Positions 26,973 through 37,090 of a DNA stretch of 64,000 nucleotides are shown piece by piece (the stretch's first letter is position 1; the number at the start of each line of letters is the position of its first letter). Position numbers and translations under genes: made by a program. The notes under the pieces were generated by a model, which was not told where the DNA came from, searched no databases, and saw only the letters and a list, made by a program, of their open reading frames with translations. The DNA lies in the NCBI RefSeq assembly GCF_900172215.1, contig NZ_FWFP01000007.1, positions 1 to 64,000 on the forward strand. The letters run 5' to 3'. The stretch comes from Ruegeria meonggei. GTDB lineage: Bacteria > Pseudomonadota > Alphaproteobacteria > Rhodobacterales > Rhodobacteraceae.

Positions 26973-28595
26973 TTACAAGCGCCCAAGGATCAGGTCAGCA
27001 CAACGATCCCCCATCATCATGGCAGGCGCCTGAGTGTTTCCGGCATTGATATCCGGCATCGCAGACAGGTCGCAAACCCGAAGATTTTCAACGCCTCTCA
27101 CGCGCATTCGCGGATCAAGAACCGCCAGTGGGTCGTTGTCAGCACCCATTTTCGCGGTACCTGCCGGATGGTAGTTTGTTTTGACAAAACGTCGGCAATA
27201 CGCGCGCAGGTCTTGGTCTGAGCGCACCTCAGGCTGTGGCAACATGACTTTGTCGATCCGGTCGGCAAGAGGTGGCGCGTTGAATGCCTCGAGAAAGAAC
27301 CGTTGGCCCTTAACCATCTGGTCCATATCCTCCTCGTCCTTCAAAAGGTTCGGCGACACGCTGGGCATGGCCTTGGGATCGGACGACGACAGCTTGACGG
27401 TCCCTCGGGACCTGGGTTTGATTACAACTGTTGTGACCGTCAGCCCATAGCCATCCTCGACCAAATGACGGGTATCGCGGTCGACATAGACGATCGGAAC
27501 GCAAAAGGCCTGAATCGTTGGCTCTGCCTCCGGGTCCTGAGGATTGACGAAAGCACCTGCTTCAACACCAGCGCTTGTGATCGGACCACTTCCAAAGAGC
27601 TTGAACTGAAGGCCATTCCGGATCATGCGCCAGCCTTCACCCTGTCGGTAGTACCCGCCTTTCCCCTTGACGCGTGCAGTGATGGGAACTTCAGGGTGAT
27701 CCACCAGATTTTCACCGACACCGGGCAAATCCACCGCGCATGGGACATCGAATTCCCGAAGATGTTCGGCTGGGCCTATCCCCGACAGCATCAGGATTTT
27801 CGGCGTTACCAGGGAGCCTGCAGAAAGTATCACTTCTCCGCTGCACCTTGCTGTGTGAACATTGCCCCTCCGATCAGCAAACCGAACACCGACGGCTTTG
27901 CCGTTCTCAATAACGACGCTCAGAACTTCGGACTGCAAACGCACGGTCAGGTTTGGGTCATTCTTCAGAGGCTCAATAAATGCATACGCTGATGATGACC
28001 GTCGACCGTTTCGGTTCATGAATTGATAGAATCCCACACCGCGCTGCCGCTCCCCGTTGAAATCCGGTGAAATCGGTTCGCCCAGGCCCTGAACGGCCTG
28101 CACGAACAGCCGGGACAGATCATCGATATGACCCGGGTCGGACACCAACAGCGGTCCACCTGTGCCGTGGAGATCATTGTACAGACGATTGTTGTCTTCC
28201 ATGCCGCGAAAATGCGGTAGAACCGCATTCCAACTCCAGTCGACGCCGTCATTGCTGCCGTGCAAAATGTCCTGCCACGCGTCGTAATCTGATGGGCGCC
28301 CGCGCATGTAAACCTGCGCATTCACAGACGAACCTCCACCAAGCACATGCCCTTGGGGGATGTCGTGGACGCGCCCTCCCAGATGCTCCTGTTCTACAGT
28401 CTTGTGATAGCGCATGAATTTCGTGCCGTTAATCATTTTGAAAATACCCGGCGGCATGTCCAATAGCGGGTGTTTGTTGGAATGCCCCGCCTCAAGAAGA
28501 AGAACCCGGTTTTTCCCGTCCTTGGCCAACCGAGCGGCGACCACGCAGCCGGCGGCCCCTCCTCCCGCAACGATATAGTCGTATTCGACGGCCAT
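26973..28595 (-). CDS. GMC-family FAD oxidoreductase (choline-dehydrogenase-like)
   Basis: The 540-residue flavoenzyme has an N-terminal ADP-binding motif (YIVAGGGAAGCVVAARLA), the first GMC signature around GHVLGGGSSVNAQVYMRGRP and the C-terminal active-site region NYHPAGTAKMG. It should oxidise an alcohol or sugar C1/C2 hydroxyl, passing electrons to FAD. ATG 28595 follows GGGAGGAGCAGT; the longer in-frame start at 28616 has no such site. In this locus it may carry out the first oxidation of the sugar, but the substrate cannot be read from sequence. Confidence 0.88.
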   Translation of the reverse strand: MAVEYDYIVAGGGAAGCVVAARLAKDGKNRVLLLEAGHSNKHPLLDMPPGIFKMINGTKFMRYHKTVEQEHLGGRVHDIPQGHVLGGGSSVNAQVYMRGRPSDYDAWQDILHGSNDGVDWSWNAVLPHFRGMEDNNRLYNDLHGTGGPLLVSDPGHIDDLSRLFVQAVQGLGEPISPDFNGERQRGVGFYQFMNRNGRRSSSAYAFIEPLKNDPNLTVRLQSEVLSVVIENGKAVGVRFADRRGNVHTARCSGEVILSAGSLVTPKILMLSGIGPAEHLREFDVPCAVDLPGVGENLVDHPEVPITARVKGKGGYYRQGEGWRMIRNGLQFKLFGSGPITSAGVEAGAFVNPQDPEAEPTIQAFCVPIVYVDRDTRHLVEDGYGLTVTTVVIKPRSRGTVKLSSSDPKAMPSVSPNLLKDEEDMDQMVKGQRFFLEAFNAPPLADRIDKVMLPQPEVRSDQDLRAYCRRFVKTNYHPAGTAKMGADNDPLAVLDPRMRVRGVENLRVCDLSAMPDINAGNTQAPAMMMGDRCADLILGRL

Positions 28596-28710
28596 ACTGC
28601 TCCTCCCATAGAACAACGCCTGTTTAGTGATGCATGCAGGACATGCGCCTCCGGCAGCCTAAAAACCATTCTCGTTGGAAGGCTTTCGGAGCAGCGGCAC
28701 CTCAGGCATA

Positions 28711-28725
28711 TATGATCGTACCAAA
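28711..28725. promoter_or_regulatory. Second candidate GntR operator
   Basis: TATGAT-CGT-ACCAAA matches the reverse complement of the palindrome at 28817 in its ACCAAA half and CGT centre, with the other half degenerate. It lies 115 bp upstream of the GMC gene start on the same divergent region. Confidence 0.5.
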
Positions 28726-28816
28726 ACTTTCAAGGGAGAGCCCAAAATATCAAATATGGCACGTTTTTCACGTTTTCTCTTGACCTAAGCGCGAATCTAG
28801 GTGAGTTAGAAATATG

Positions 28817-28831
28817 TTTGGTACGACCAAA
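28817..28831. promoter_or_regulatory. Probable GntR operator overlapping the aldehyde dehydrogenase ribosome-binding site
   Basis: TTTGGT-ACG-ACCAAA is a perfect 6-3-6 palindrome, the TGGT-N3-ACCA pattern of FadR-subfamily operators. Its right half forms part of the AAAGGTGA ribosome-binding site, so a bound regulator would sit just before the GTG at 28840. A TTGACC (-35-like) lies upstream at 28780. Confidence 0.7.
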
Positions 28832-28839
28832 GGTGAATC

Positions 28840-30309
28840 GTGTTAGATTTTGATATCCAGTCCGGAAAGATCCTCAAAGCGCATATGCTCATCGATGGCG
28901 CGTGGGTCGACGACGCGGCCGGTGATCGGGTCGAAGTGGAAAATCCAGCGAACGAGCAAGTTTTCGCCACGGTACCGCTTGGATCGGAAGATGATGTGGC
29001 GCGAGCGTTGGAAGCGGCGCATAAAGCGCAATCTGACTGGGAAATGGTCCCGGCTGTGCAGCGCGGGCGAATTGTTCGGCGGCTTGGCGAACTCGTTTTG
29101 AAACGGACCGATGATCTGGCTCGGATCATCACGATGGAACAGGGCAAACCCTTCAATCAGGCGCTGGGTGAAGTCACCGCCTCGGCTGAGTTCTTGTTTA
29201 ACGCTGCCGATAATGCGCGGCGCATCGAGGGGGATATTCTTGTCTCGGACAACCCCGATGAAGAGATTTTCATTCGACGCCACCCCTACGGCGTGGTCGT
29301 CGGGTTGACCGCCTGGAATTACCCGTCTGCTCTTGTCACCCGCAAGCTTGGCCCCGCCCTGGTCGCCGGGAACGGTTTTGTTCTGCTTTCGCACGAGATC
29401 ACACCGCTTTCCGGTTTGTTTATCGCTGCACTTGCGCAGCAAGCGGGGTTGCCGACCGGACTGTTCAATGTGATTACGGGCCGAGGCCCTGTGGCGGGTC
29501 AAGCCCTTGTGCAGCACCCACTCACGTCTATGGTGACTATGACCGGCAGCAACCGGGCTGGACGCGAGATATTTCGGGCCGGCGCCGACGGGATGAAAGT
29601 CTTGCGCCTGGAGCTCGGGGGAAAAGCGCCCTTCATCGTACTGGAAGACGCCGACATAGACCGGGCCGTTGAAGCGGCGATGGTTTCGCGATTCACGAAT
29701 TGCGGTCAGATCTGTACTTGCAATGAGCGGATGTACCTGCATCGTTCAATCGCCGATGAGTTCCTCGAGAAATTTGTTTCAAAAGCCGCAGCCATGACGA
29801 TCGGCGACCCAATGGACAACCCGGACATGGGCCCAAAGGTCAGTGGACCAGAGGTCGACAAGGTGGCTTCACTGGTCCGGGCGTCGATCGAGGCTGGTGC
29901 CGAAGTGCTTCTGGAAGGCGGCCCACTGAACCAAGGCCCCCACTCGAAAGGTCATTGGATGGCCCCAACGGTTTTGGAAGTCAAAGACAACAACACAGCC
30001 GTGGTTAAAAACGAAGTATTCGGGCCAGTGGTGCCTGCCATTCGAGTGGACGGTTTTGATCAGGCATTGGCGATGGCAAATGACACCGCATTCGGATTGT
30101 CCGCCTATGTCTTCACAGCAAATCATCGCCGCATCATGCAAACCCCTAAAGCGCTGAAGTTTGGCGAGATTTACGTCAATCGGGCCAATGGTGAACAGGT
30201 ACACGCGTTCCACAACGGTTGGGGTCAGTCCGGCTTGGGCGGAGAAGATGGGAAATACGGTTTCGACGGGTACCTGCGAAAGCAGAGCCTTTATCTAAAC
30301 TGGGGGTGA
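28840..30309 (+). CDS. NAD-dependent aldehyde dehydrogenase, AldA (lactaldehyde/glycolaldehyde) type
   Basis: The 489-residue enzyme has the ALDH core, with the Glu motif LELGGKAP and catalytic Cys in NCGQICTCNERMY. The CTCNER pattern and DEEIFIRRHPYGVVVGLTAWNYP are closest to E. coli AldA, which oxidises lactaldehyde and glycolaldehyde. In this locus it would oxidise a small aldehyde made on splitting a keto-deoxy sugar acid, or the sugar aldehyde itself. GTG 28840 is chosen for the ribosome-binding site AAAGGTGA; an ATG 45 bp later is possible. First gene of the plus-strand unit. Confidence 0.82.
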   Translation: MLDFDIQSGKILKAHMLIDGAWVDDAAGDRVEVENPANEQVFATVPLGSEDDVARALEAAHKAQSDWEMVPAVQRGRIVRRLGELVLKRTDDLARIITMEQGKPFNQALGEVTASAEFLFNAADNARRIEGDILVSDNPDEEIFIRRHPYGVVVGLTAWNYPSALVTRKLGPALVAGNGFVLLSHEITPLSGLFIAALAQQAGLPTGLFNVITGRGPVAGQALVQHPLTSMVTMTGSNRAGREIFRAGADGMKVLRLELGGKAPFIVLEDADIDRAVEAAMVSRFTNCGQICTCNERMYLHRSIADEFLEKFVSKAAAMTIGDPMDNPDMGPKVSGPEVDKVASLVRASIEAGAEVLLEGGPLNQGPHSKGHWMAPTVLEVKDNNTAVVKNEVFGPVVPAIRVDGFDQALAMANDTAFGLSAYVFTANHRRIMQTPKALKFGEIYVNRANGEQVHAFHNGWGQSGLGGEDGKYGFDGYLRKQSLYLNWG

Positions 30310-30365
30310 TCCCGGTAATTCAGCGGCTTGGAGGATGCGGCCGCGTTAAACTTGGAGGAGATGTA

Positions 30366-31340
30366 ATGAAACGTCGTAACATGCTTGGATCAGCAATTGC
30401 TCTCAGCGTCGGCCTGGGGGCCGGACTGGCCATCGCCGAGACACCGCCGCTGGAGGCCAAAGACACGTATCGTGTGGGCTTCCCACAAATGGAGTCCAAC
30501 AATCCATGGCGCATCGCGCAAACCAAATCCTTCCACGATACAGCCGAAACCTGCGGCTGGGATTTGATAGCGACCGACGCCGCCGGGTCTGCCGCCAAAC
30601 AGGTTGCGGATGTGGATTCAATGATCGCGCAGGGTATCGACGTTTTGTTCCTTCCCCCACGCGAAGAAAAACCACTCATCCCTGCCGTCATGAAGGCAAA
30701 AGCCGCCGGAATTCCGACCTTTCTGGTAGACCGCTCGGTTGATCCAAGCGTTGCGCAGGCGGGCGACCACTACGTATCATTCCTTGGGTCTGATTTTATT
30801 GAGCAGGGCCAACGCGCCGCAGACTGGCTGATAGCAAATTTTAGCGGTGAAAAAGGCGTTATTGTCGAGCTTGAAGGGACGACCGGATCTTCACCGGCAA
30901 ATGACCGGAAAAAAGGTTTTGACGATCAGATCGCGACGGATGACCGGTTTGAAATCGTCGCTTCCCAAACCGGCGACTTTGCCCGTGATCTGGGGCGTCA
31001 GGTGATGGAAACACTGCTACAGGCGCATCCGGACGTGAATGTTGTCTACGCCCATAACGATGAAATGGCGATTGGCGCTATTCAAGCACTGGAGCTTGCG
31101 GGTCGTAAACCGGGGGAAGATGTAATCATCGTGTCGATCGACGGCACACGCGATGCCCTGCAGGCCATTATTGACGGCAAGATGGGTGTCACTGTTGAAA
31201 GCTCACCTTTCTTCGGTCCGCTCGCTTGTGACGTTATGAAACGGTACGCGGCCGGGGAAGAAATTCCCGGCTGGATCAAGGTCGAAGATCGGATCTTCAC
31301 CAAGGACAACGCCGCCGATCATATCGACGAAGCCTATTAA
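30366..31340 (+). CDS. Sugar ABC transporter binding protein, YtfQ-like
   Basis: The 324-residue protein has a signal peptide (MKRRNMLGSAIALSVGLGAG..., cleaved near residue 24) and a ribose-type periplasmic-binding fold. VGFPQMESNNPWRIAQTKS and VDRSVDPS resemble the galactofuranose-binding protein YtfQ. ATG 30366 follows GGAGGAGATGTA. Two membrane genes and a YtfR-like ATPase follow, matching the ytfQRT-yjfF gene order. The sugar is not certain; a hexose or pentose in furanose form is plausible. Confidence 0.85.
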   Translation: MKRRNMLGSAIALSVGLGAGLAIAETPPLEAKDTYRVGFPQMESNNPWRIAQTKSFHDTAETCGWDLIATDAAGSAAKQVADVDSMIAQGIDVLFLPPREEKPLIPAVMKAKAAGIPTFLVDRSVDPSVAQAGDHYVSFLGSDFIEQGQRAADWLIANFSGEKGVIVELEGTTGSSPANDRKKGFDDQIATDDRFEIVASQTGDFARDLGRQVMETLLQAHPDVNVVYAHNDEMAIGAIQALELAGRKPGEDVIIVSIDGTRDALQAIIDGKMGVTVESSPFFGPLACDVMKRYAAGEEIPGWIKVEDRIFTKDNAADHIDEAY

Positions 31341-31356
31341 CCACTCCCTGTGTCGG

Positions 31357-31378
31357 AGGGGGCGGTATGCCGTCCCCT
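31357..31378 (+). other. Intercistronic hairpin after the sugar-binding protein gene
   Basis: AGGGGGCGG (31357-31365) pairs with CCGTCCCCT (31370-31378) with one G-T pair and a 4-base loop. TT follows, too few for a strong terminator. It probably raises the level of the binding protein over the membrane components. Confidence 0.65.
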
Positions 31379-31409
31379 TTGATGCCTCTCATCGCAAGAG
31401 ATCACGCAA

Positions 31410-32936
31410 ATGACCGATTTGATCGAAATGAGCGGTATCTGTAAGGCGTTCGCCGGTGTGGTAGCCTTGCAGGATGCCCAGCTTCATTTGAAGCCCGGTG
31501 AAGTTCATGCGGTTATTGGCCAGAACGGCGCCGGAAAATCCACCCTTATCAAGATACTCACAGGTGTTTACCGCAAGGATTCCGGAAGTGTTAAAATCAA
31601 CGGCTCTGAAACCGGAATCAGCACTCCCCGTGAAGCACAGGATGCAGGGATTGCAACGATTTATCAGGAGCTGAGCCTCGTACCCCTGCGCAGCGTGACG
31701 GAAAACGTGATGATGGGGTACGAGCCACGCACGAAACTCGGGCTAATCGATTGGCAACGCGCGCACCTGCAGGCCGAAAAGACTTTGAAACGGTTCGGCG
31801 TGGACATCGATGTTCGCGCGCAACTTGGAACCTATTCCACCGCGATACAGCAGCTTGTTGCGATTGCCCGTGCCGCTTCGATGAAAGCGCAGGTTGTGAT
31901 CATGGACGAAGCCACATCGTCCCTGGACGATCAGGAAATAGATATCCTTTTCAGGGTCGTGCGTGAACTGAAAAAGCAAGGCGTTGCAATCCTGTACATC
32001 TCGCATTTTCTGGATGAGCTCTACCAGATCTGTGATCGGGTGACGATCATGCGGGACGGTCAGACAGTTGGTCAGCATGTGGTCTCCGAGACAACCAAAT
32101 TAGGGTTGATTTCGGAAATGCTGGGTCGCGACCCGGAAGAAATCGAAGCGGCAGGTATGACCGGTCTGGGCGGTGAAAAGCGAAATCAGCCTGGTGAGGT
32201 TTTGCTGGAGGCTGACGAGATATCCACCGGCCACGGATTGAAAGACGTCACGGTATCGGTGCGCAAAGGCGAGATCGTCGGTTTGGGCGGCCTGCTTGGA
32301 GCTGGCCGAACTGAAGTTGCACGGGCACTGTTCGGGCTGGATGCCTTAAGAAAAGGTAAAATCACCCATCGCGACGGCCCGGATCGCATCAGCAATCCGG
32401 CACATGCGATCGAAGCCGGTATCGGCTTTTTAACCGAGGATCGCAAACGCGAAGGGATCATTCCGCATATGTCTGTGCGCGAAAACATGACTCTCGCCCT
32501 GCTGCCCCGGCTTCGGAAATTCGGCGGGGTGGATCGCAAGCGAGAGCAGGAGCTGGTGGGGTCTTTCATATGTTCCCTGGGCATCAAAACCGCAAGCATG
32601 GAACAGCCGATCCGTGAATTGTCGGGCGGCAATCAGCAAAAGGTCTTGCTTGCGCGATGGCTGGCGCTCGATCCAAGACTGCTGATTCTCGATGAACCGA
32701 CCCGCGGGGTCGATGTCGGCGCCAAATTCGAAATCCAGTCGATCATCCGAGACTATGTTGAAAAAGGTCTTGGCGTTCTTCTGATCAGCTCAGAATTCGA
32801 GGAACTGGTGGAAGGGGCGGACCGGATCGTCGTGCTGCAGGACGGCCATTCCGTCACGGAACTGGAAAACCCCGGGGTAACCGAGGAAAGGCTGATCGCT
32901 GCCATCGCCCACCATTATGAAAGGGGTGCAGCATGA
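31410..32936 (+). CDS. Sugar ABC transporter ATPase, YtfR-like (two ABC domains)
   Basis: The 508-residue RbsA/YtfR-type ATPase has two ABC domains. Domain 1 has Walker A GQNGAGKST and the unusual signature YSTAIQQLVAIARA, the pattern found in E. coli YtfR. Domain 2 has the altered loop GGLLGAGRTEVARA, typical of this family, and signature LSGGNQQKVLLARW. Its stop overlaps the first permease gene by 4 bp. It powers sugar import with the binding protein upstream. Confidence 0.9.
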   Translation: MTDLIEMSGICKAFAGVVALQDAQLHLKPGEVHAVIGQNGAGKSTLIKILTGVYRKDSGSVKINGSETGISTPREAQDAGIATIYQELSLVPLRSVTENVMMGYEPRTKLGLIDWQRAHLQAEKTLKRFGVDIDVRAQLGTYSTAIQQLVAIARAASMKAQVVIMDEATSSLDDQEIDILFRVVRELKKQGVAILYISHFLDELYQICDRVTIMRDGQTVGQHVVSETTKLGLISEMLGRDPEEIEAAGMTGLGGEKRNQPGEVLLEADEISTGHGLKDVTVSVRKGEIVGLGGLLGAGRTEVARALFGLDALRKGKITHRDGPDRISNPAHAIEAGIGFLTEDRKREGIIPHMSVRENMTLALLPRLRKFGGVDRKREQELVGSFICSLGIKTASMEQPIRELSGGNQQKVLLARWLALDPRLLILDEPTRGVDVGAKFEIQSIIRDYVEKGLGVLLISSEFEELVEGADRIVVLQDGHSVTELENPGVTEERLIAAIAHHYERGAA

Positions 32937-33940
32937 CCCCAGAGAACAAACAAACCTTGAACACCAGCGGAACCTCAGGAACGCGACTTCAGTTCGACTG
33001 GAGCTGGGTCAGCAACAACGGGGGAGTGATCGCACTGATCGTGATCCTGGCTTTCAACGTTATAGTGACACCAAACTTCCTGAACCCTCAAACTCTGTTC
33101 GTGAATATCAGTCAGGTAGCAACAATTGCGATTGTGGCTGTCGGGATGACACTGGTGATTGCCACTGGCGGCATCGACCTGAGCGTTGGTGCGGTCATGG
33201 CGTTGGCAGGGGCGATGGCACCCCTGATCTTCACGTCACCGTTTGCCGAAGCGAACCCCCAAATAGGGCTGGTTCTGTCTATTGTTGTGCCTGTGTTGGT
33301 GGCATTGCTTTGTGGTGCATTCAACGGGTTCATGGTGAGTTACCTCAATGTACAACCCATTGTCGCGACGTTGATTTTCTTTATCTCCGGTCGTGGAATC
33401 GCATTGGTTCTTACCAACGGAAATCTCCAGACATTCACTAACCCGGAATTCAGTTATCTGGGTACAGGCAAGATCCTTGGGTTTCCGTTTCAGGGTTATC
33501 TGGTCCTTTTGATCGCAGTCGTGGTGTGGTGGGTCGTGAACCAGACGGTATTTGGCCGTCAGCTCTTGGCAGTGGGCGGAAACGAGAAGGCCGCGCGATT
33601 GTCCGGCGTTCCTGTCAAACGGGTCAAGATCGGGGCCTACGTGATCTGCGCCGGACTTTCCGGCATGGCAGGCCTGATCGTTGTCGCAATAAACTCCGCT
33701 TCGGACGCGGCGCGGATTGGCAACCTGATGGAACTGGACGCAATCGCAGCAGCCGTTGTGGGTGGTGCTTTGTTGCAGGGCGGTAAAGCGCCCATATTCG
33801 GCGCCATACTGGGTGCCGTGATCATACAGCTCGTCAAATACACGCTATTGGCCAACGGGGTCGCGGATGAAGTCGCGTTGATCGCCAAAGCCGGGATCAT
33901 CGTGACAGCAGTATACCTTCAGCAAGCGCGCAAGGAGTAA
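32933..33940 (+). CDS. Sugar ABC transporter permease 1, YtfT-like
   Basis: This 335-residue BPD_transp_2 family protein has about nine membrane segments and the conserved [22 protein letters not shown] motif of sugar permeases. It lies between the ATPase gene (4-bp overlap) and a second permease gene, matching the ytfT-yjfF pair that forms a heterodimeric channel. Confidence 0.9.
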   Translation: MTPENKQTLNTSGTSGTRLQFDWSWVSNNGGVIALIVILAFNVIVTPNFLNPQTLFVNISQVATIAIVAVGMTLVIATGGIDLSVGAVMALAGAMAPLIFTSPFAEANPQIGLVLSIVVPVLVALLCGAFNGFMVSYLNVQPIVATLIFFISGRGIALVLTNGNLQTFTNPEFSYLGTGKILGFPFQGYLVLLIAVVVWWVVNQTVFGRQLLAVGGNEKAARLSGVPVKRVKIGAYVICAGLSGMAGLIVVAINSASDAARIGNLMELDAIAAAVVGGALLQGGKAPIFGAILGAVIIQLVKYTLLANGVADEVALIAKAGIIVTAVYLQQARKE

Positions 33941-33944
33941 ACCG

Positions 33945-34940
33945 ATGCTTGATACATCTGCATTTGACCTGCGCCGCTATCTGCAAGGCAGTACACACAG
34001 CATCGGCGTTTGGATCGCGCTTGTCATCCTGATCCTGTTCGGATTGCTGCGCTACGAAAACTTTGGTGGAGCCTACAATATCTCCTCCTTCTTAAACTAT
34101 AATGCGATGTTCATCGTGATCTCTGTCGGGATGTGCTTTGTGATCCTGACGGGTGGCATCGATCTGTCGGTAGGCTCTGTTGCGGCGTTCACCTCGGTTG
34201 TTGCAGCTTATTTATCACCCTACGGAATCCAGATCGCTTTGCCCGGCGCGGTGGCCGCTGGTCTGGCAATTGGGGGGCTGAACGCGTTTTTCGTTGTCGC
34301 AATGCGCATTCCACCTTTTATCGCCACGCTCGCCACGATGCTGGGTGCCAAAGGCGGCGCTTTGGTGATCTCGGGTGCACAGACGATTTCGATCGACTGG
34401 GAATCGAACTTTACCAAAATGGGCCTCGAAAAGGCGTTCGGTGTTCTGCCCTGGACCATTGTGATCACCTTTGTACTGGTCGTCGCGCTGTGGATTGTTC
34501 TGGAGAAGACGTCACTGGGGCGCACAGTTCTTGCCGTCGGTGGCGGTGAGGATGCCAGCATCATGATGGGCTTGAGCGTCACAAAAGCGAAGATCTTTGT
34601 CTACACGCTGAGCGGCGGTTGCGCGGGTCTGGCTGGTGTCTTTCTGGCCTCCGGATTTGGCGCAGGTCAGCCTCTAGAAGGTGTCGGGTGGGAACTGTCT
34701 GCGATCGCATCTGTTGTTGTTGGCGGCACATTGCTGACCGGTGGCCTGGGATCTGTCCCGGCAACCGTCGCAGGTGCACTGTTGCTGGGTCTGGTTTTCA
34801 ACATCCTGAACTTCGAGAACGGCCGAGGTGTCATCAGCCTGAGCGCATACTGGCAGATGGTGATCCGCGGCGCCTTCCTGTTTGTCGTGATTGTCTTCCA
34901 AAGCCGCGTGGCGTCATCATCCAAGGAAGGAACGGTTTGA
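33945..34940 (+). CDS. Sugar ABC transporter permease 2, YjfF-like
   Basis: The 331-residue BPD_transp_2 protein has the same core motif ([22 protein letters not shown]) and a similar set of membrane helices. It starts 4 bp after permease 1. Two different permeases served by one fused ATPase fit the YtfQRT-YjfF system. The enolase-superfamily gene starts one base after its stop. Confidence 0.9.
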   Translation: MLDTSAFDLRRYLQGSTHSIGVWIALVILILFGLLRYENFGGAYNISSFLNYNAMFIVISVGMCFVILTGGIDLSVGSVAAFTSVVAAYLSPYGIQIALPGAVAAGLAIGGLNAFFVVAMRIPPFIATLATMLGAKGGALVISGAQTISIDWESNFTKMGLEKAFGVLPWTIVITFVLVVALWIVLEKTSLGRTVLAVGGGEDASIMMGLSVTKAKIFVYTLSGGCAGLAGVFLASGFGAGQPLEGVGWELSAIASVVVGGTLLTGGLGSVPATVAGALLLGLVFNILNFENGRGVISLSAYWQMVIRGAFLFVVIVFQSRVASSSKEGTV

Positions 34941-34941
34941 C

Positions 34942-36042
34942 ATGGGAAAAATCGCAAGCGTTTCCGTGAACCTGTTTGATGTCCCCCTTGCGGAGGTACT
35001 GACGGATGCGAAACACGGAGATCATACGCATTTCGAATTGGTCACTGCGACAGTCCGGCTTGAAGATGGCAGCGAAGGCACCGGCTATACCTATACCGGT
35101 GGCAAGGGCGGGCGATCCATCGCCGCAATGATCGAACATGATCTGGCATCCTTCCTGACCGGGGAAGAGGCCGACAATGTAGAATCGTTGTACGATGCGA
35201 TGCAGTGGCATGTTCACTACGTTGCCCGAGGCGGCATAGCATCCTTTGCAATTTCCGCCGTCGATATCGCGTTGTGGGATTTACGGTGCAAATCTCTGGG
35301 CAAACCTCTCTGGCAGATTGCAGGCGGTCACAGCAACAGATGCCGAGCCTATGCGGGTGGTATTGACCTGAATTTCCCGCTTCCGAAATTGCTCGCCTCC
35401 ATTCAGGAATACTTGGACCAAGGCTTCAACGGCGTAAAAATCAAAATCGGGCAGCCCACACTGGAGGAAGATGTCGCACGGGTCGAAGCGGTACGGAACC
35501 TGATTGGACCGGACATCACGTTCATGGTTGACGCCAACTATTCCATGAGTGTGGAACAGGCAATTACCGCCGCGCGTGCTTTTGAGCCTTACAATCTGAC
35601 CTGGTTCGAAGAGCCGACTATCCCCGACGACTACAAGGGCTTTGGGCGCATCGCGACCAACTCGAACATTCCATTGGCCATGGGTGAAAACCTACACACG
35701 ATCCACGAATTTGAATACGCTGTGGCAGATGCGTCGCTGGGTTACCTACAGCCGGACGCGTCCAATTGCGGCGGTGTAACGGGTTGGTTGCAAGTCGCGA
35801 AACTCAGCCGGGACCACAATCTGCCGATTTGTTCGCATGGAATGCAGGAATTGCATGTCAGCCTTGTCAGCGCGCAGGAAAACGCCGGCTGGATCGAAGT
35901 ACATTCCTTCCCGATTGACCAATACACCACCCGCCCGCTTCACGTCGAAAACCATTTGGCCGTTGCTCCTGACGATCCTGGGATCGGCGTCACCTTCGAT
36001 TGGAACAAGCTTCGCCAAGCGCACGAGGAAATGCACTCATGA
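34942..36042 (+). CDS. Mandelate racemase/muconate lactonizing-type sugar acid dehydratase
   Basis: The 366-residue enolase-superfamily protein has the catalytic pair in GVKIKIG (Lys-x-Lys), metal ligands in VDANYS, WFEEP and MGENL, and a C-terminal general base His in [11 protein letters not shown]. This set fits acid-sugar dehydratases such as the L-talarate/galactarate group. It would turn an aldonate or aldarate into a 2-keto-3-deoxy acid for the KduD and KdgK-like enzymes here. The exact substrate cannot be told. Its stop overlaps the next gene's start. Confidence 0.8.
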   Translation: MGKIASVSVNLFDVPLAEVLTDAKHGDHTHFELVTATVRLEDGSEGTGYTYTGGKGGRSIAAMIEHDLASFLTGEEADNVESLYDAMQWHVHYVARGGIASFAISAVDIALWDLRCKSLGKPLWQIAGGHSNRCRAYAGGIDLNFPLPKLLASIQEYLDQGFNGVKIKIGQPTLEEDVARVEAVRNLIGPDITFMVDANYSMSVEQAITAARAFEPYNLTWFEEPTIPDDYKGFGRIATNSNIPLAMGENLHTIHEFEYAVADASLGYLQPDASNCGGVTGWLQVAKLSRDHNLPICSHGMQELHVSLVSAQENAGWIEVHSFPIDQYTTRPLHVENHLAVAPDDPGIGVTFDWNKLRQAHEEMHS

Positions 36043-37079
36043 CTCCAGACAAGATAACCGCGGCCTACTACCGTGGTGACAAGACATTCATCGTCGAGAC
36101 AACCGAAGTGCCACAACCAAAACCGGGTGAAGTTCTTTTAAAGATCGCCTACTGCGGCATTTGCGGCACCGACATGCATGTCTACCACGGAAATATGGAC
36201 GCACGCGTCGGGCTGAACCGCATCGTCGGTCATGAAATGTCGGCTACTGTGGCGGAGGTTGGCGAAGGTGTGTCCGAGTTTGACATGGGCCAGAAAGTCG
36301 TCGTGCGTCCCCTGGCAGCCTGCGGCAATTGTCCGGCCTGCGCGGAAGGATATTCGCACATTTGTCACAACCTGCAGTTTCTGGGCTTGGACACGGATGG
36401 GGCCATGCAGGAATACTGGTCCATTCCGGCCGAGACCCTGCATGTTCTACCAGAAGATATACGCCTGGACCATGCCGCGCTGATCGAGCCGGTGGCGGTC
36501 GCCTGTCACGACGTGCGGTTATCGCAGTTAACACCCGGCGAAAACGCTGTAGTCATCGGTGGCGGACCCATTGGTGTACTGGTCGCTATGGTCGCCAGAG
36601 AAGCAGGAGGCAACGTCACAATCTCAGAGGTCAACGAAAACCGCCTGAGAATCGCGGACCAGCTTGGTTTCGATACCGTCAATCCTTTGAAAAGCGATCT
36701 GGTCGCAGCGATCAACGAAAAGACGGGTGGCAAAGGGGCGGAGGTCGTGTTTGAAGTATCCGGGTCTCAGCCCGGCGTAGATGCCATGACGACCGTCGCC
36801 GCGACCCGCGGGCGTATCGTGATGGTGGCAATCCATGCGGCACCTCCCAAGGTGGACATGTTTCAGTTTTTCTGGCGTGAACTCAAGTTGATTGGAGCCC
36901 GAGTTTACGAGCCCGAGGATTACGAGAAAGCCATAGAACTTATCAGGAATGGCGAGGTGGGTGCGGAGACAATCATAACCGATGTCAGCCCGCTGACGGA
37001 TATCCAATCTGCATTCGAGGCGCTCGACAGCAGCCCGGTTGCGATGAAAAGCCTGATCAAGGTCGGAGGCGGACAATGA
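36039..37079 (+). CDS. Zinc-dependent medium-chain alcohol dehydrogenase
   Basis: The 346-residue MDR-family enzyme has the catalytic zinc ligands in CGICGTD and GHE, a structural zinc loop with four Cys ([15 protein letters not shown]), and a nucleotide-binding motif [13 protein letters not shown]. It resembles sorbitol/threonine/L-idonate dehydrogenases. It should oxidise a secondary alcohol of the sugar acid with NAD(P). ATG 36039 overlaps the dehydratase stop by 4 bp. Confidence 0.87.
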   Translation: MTPDKITAAYYRGDKTFIVETTEVPQPKPGEVLLKIAYCGICGTDMHVYHGNMDARVGLNRIVGHEMSATVAEVGEGVSEFDMGQKVVVRPLAACGNCPACAEGYSHICHNLQFLGLDTDGAMQEYWSIPAETLHVLPEDIRLDHAALIEPVAVACHDVRLSQLTPGENAVVIGGGPIGVLVAMVAREAGGNVTISEVNENRLRIADQLGFDTVNPLKSDLVAAINEKTGGKGAEVVFEVSGSQPGVDAMTTVAATRGRIVMVAIHAAPPKVDMFQFFWRELKLIGARVYEPEDYEKAIELIRNGEVGAETIITDVSPLTDIQSAFEALDSSPVAMKSLIKVGGGQ

Positions 37080-37090
37080 GAGGTTTACCG

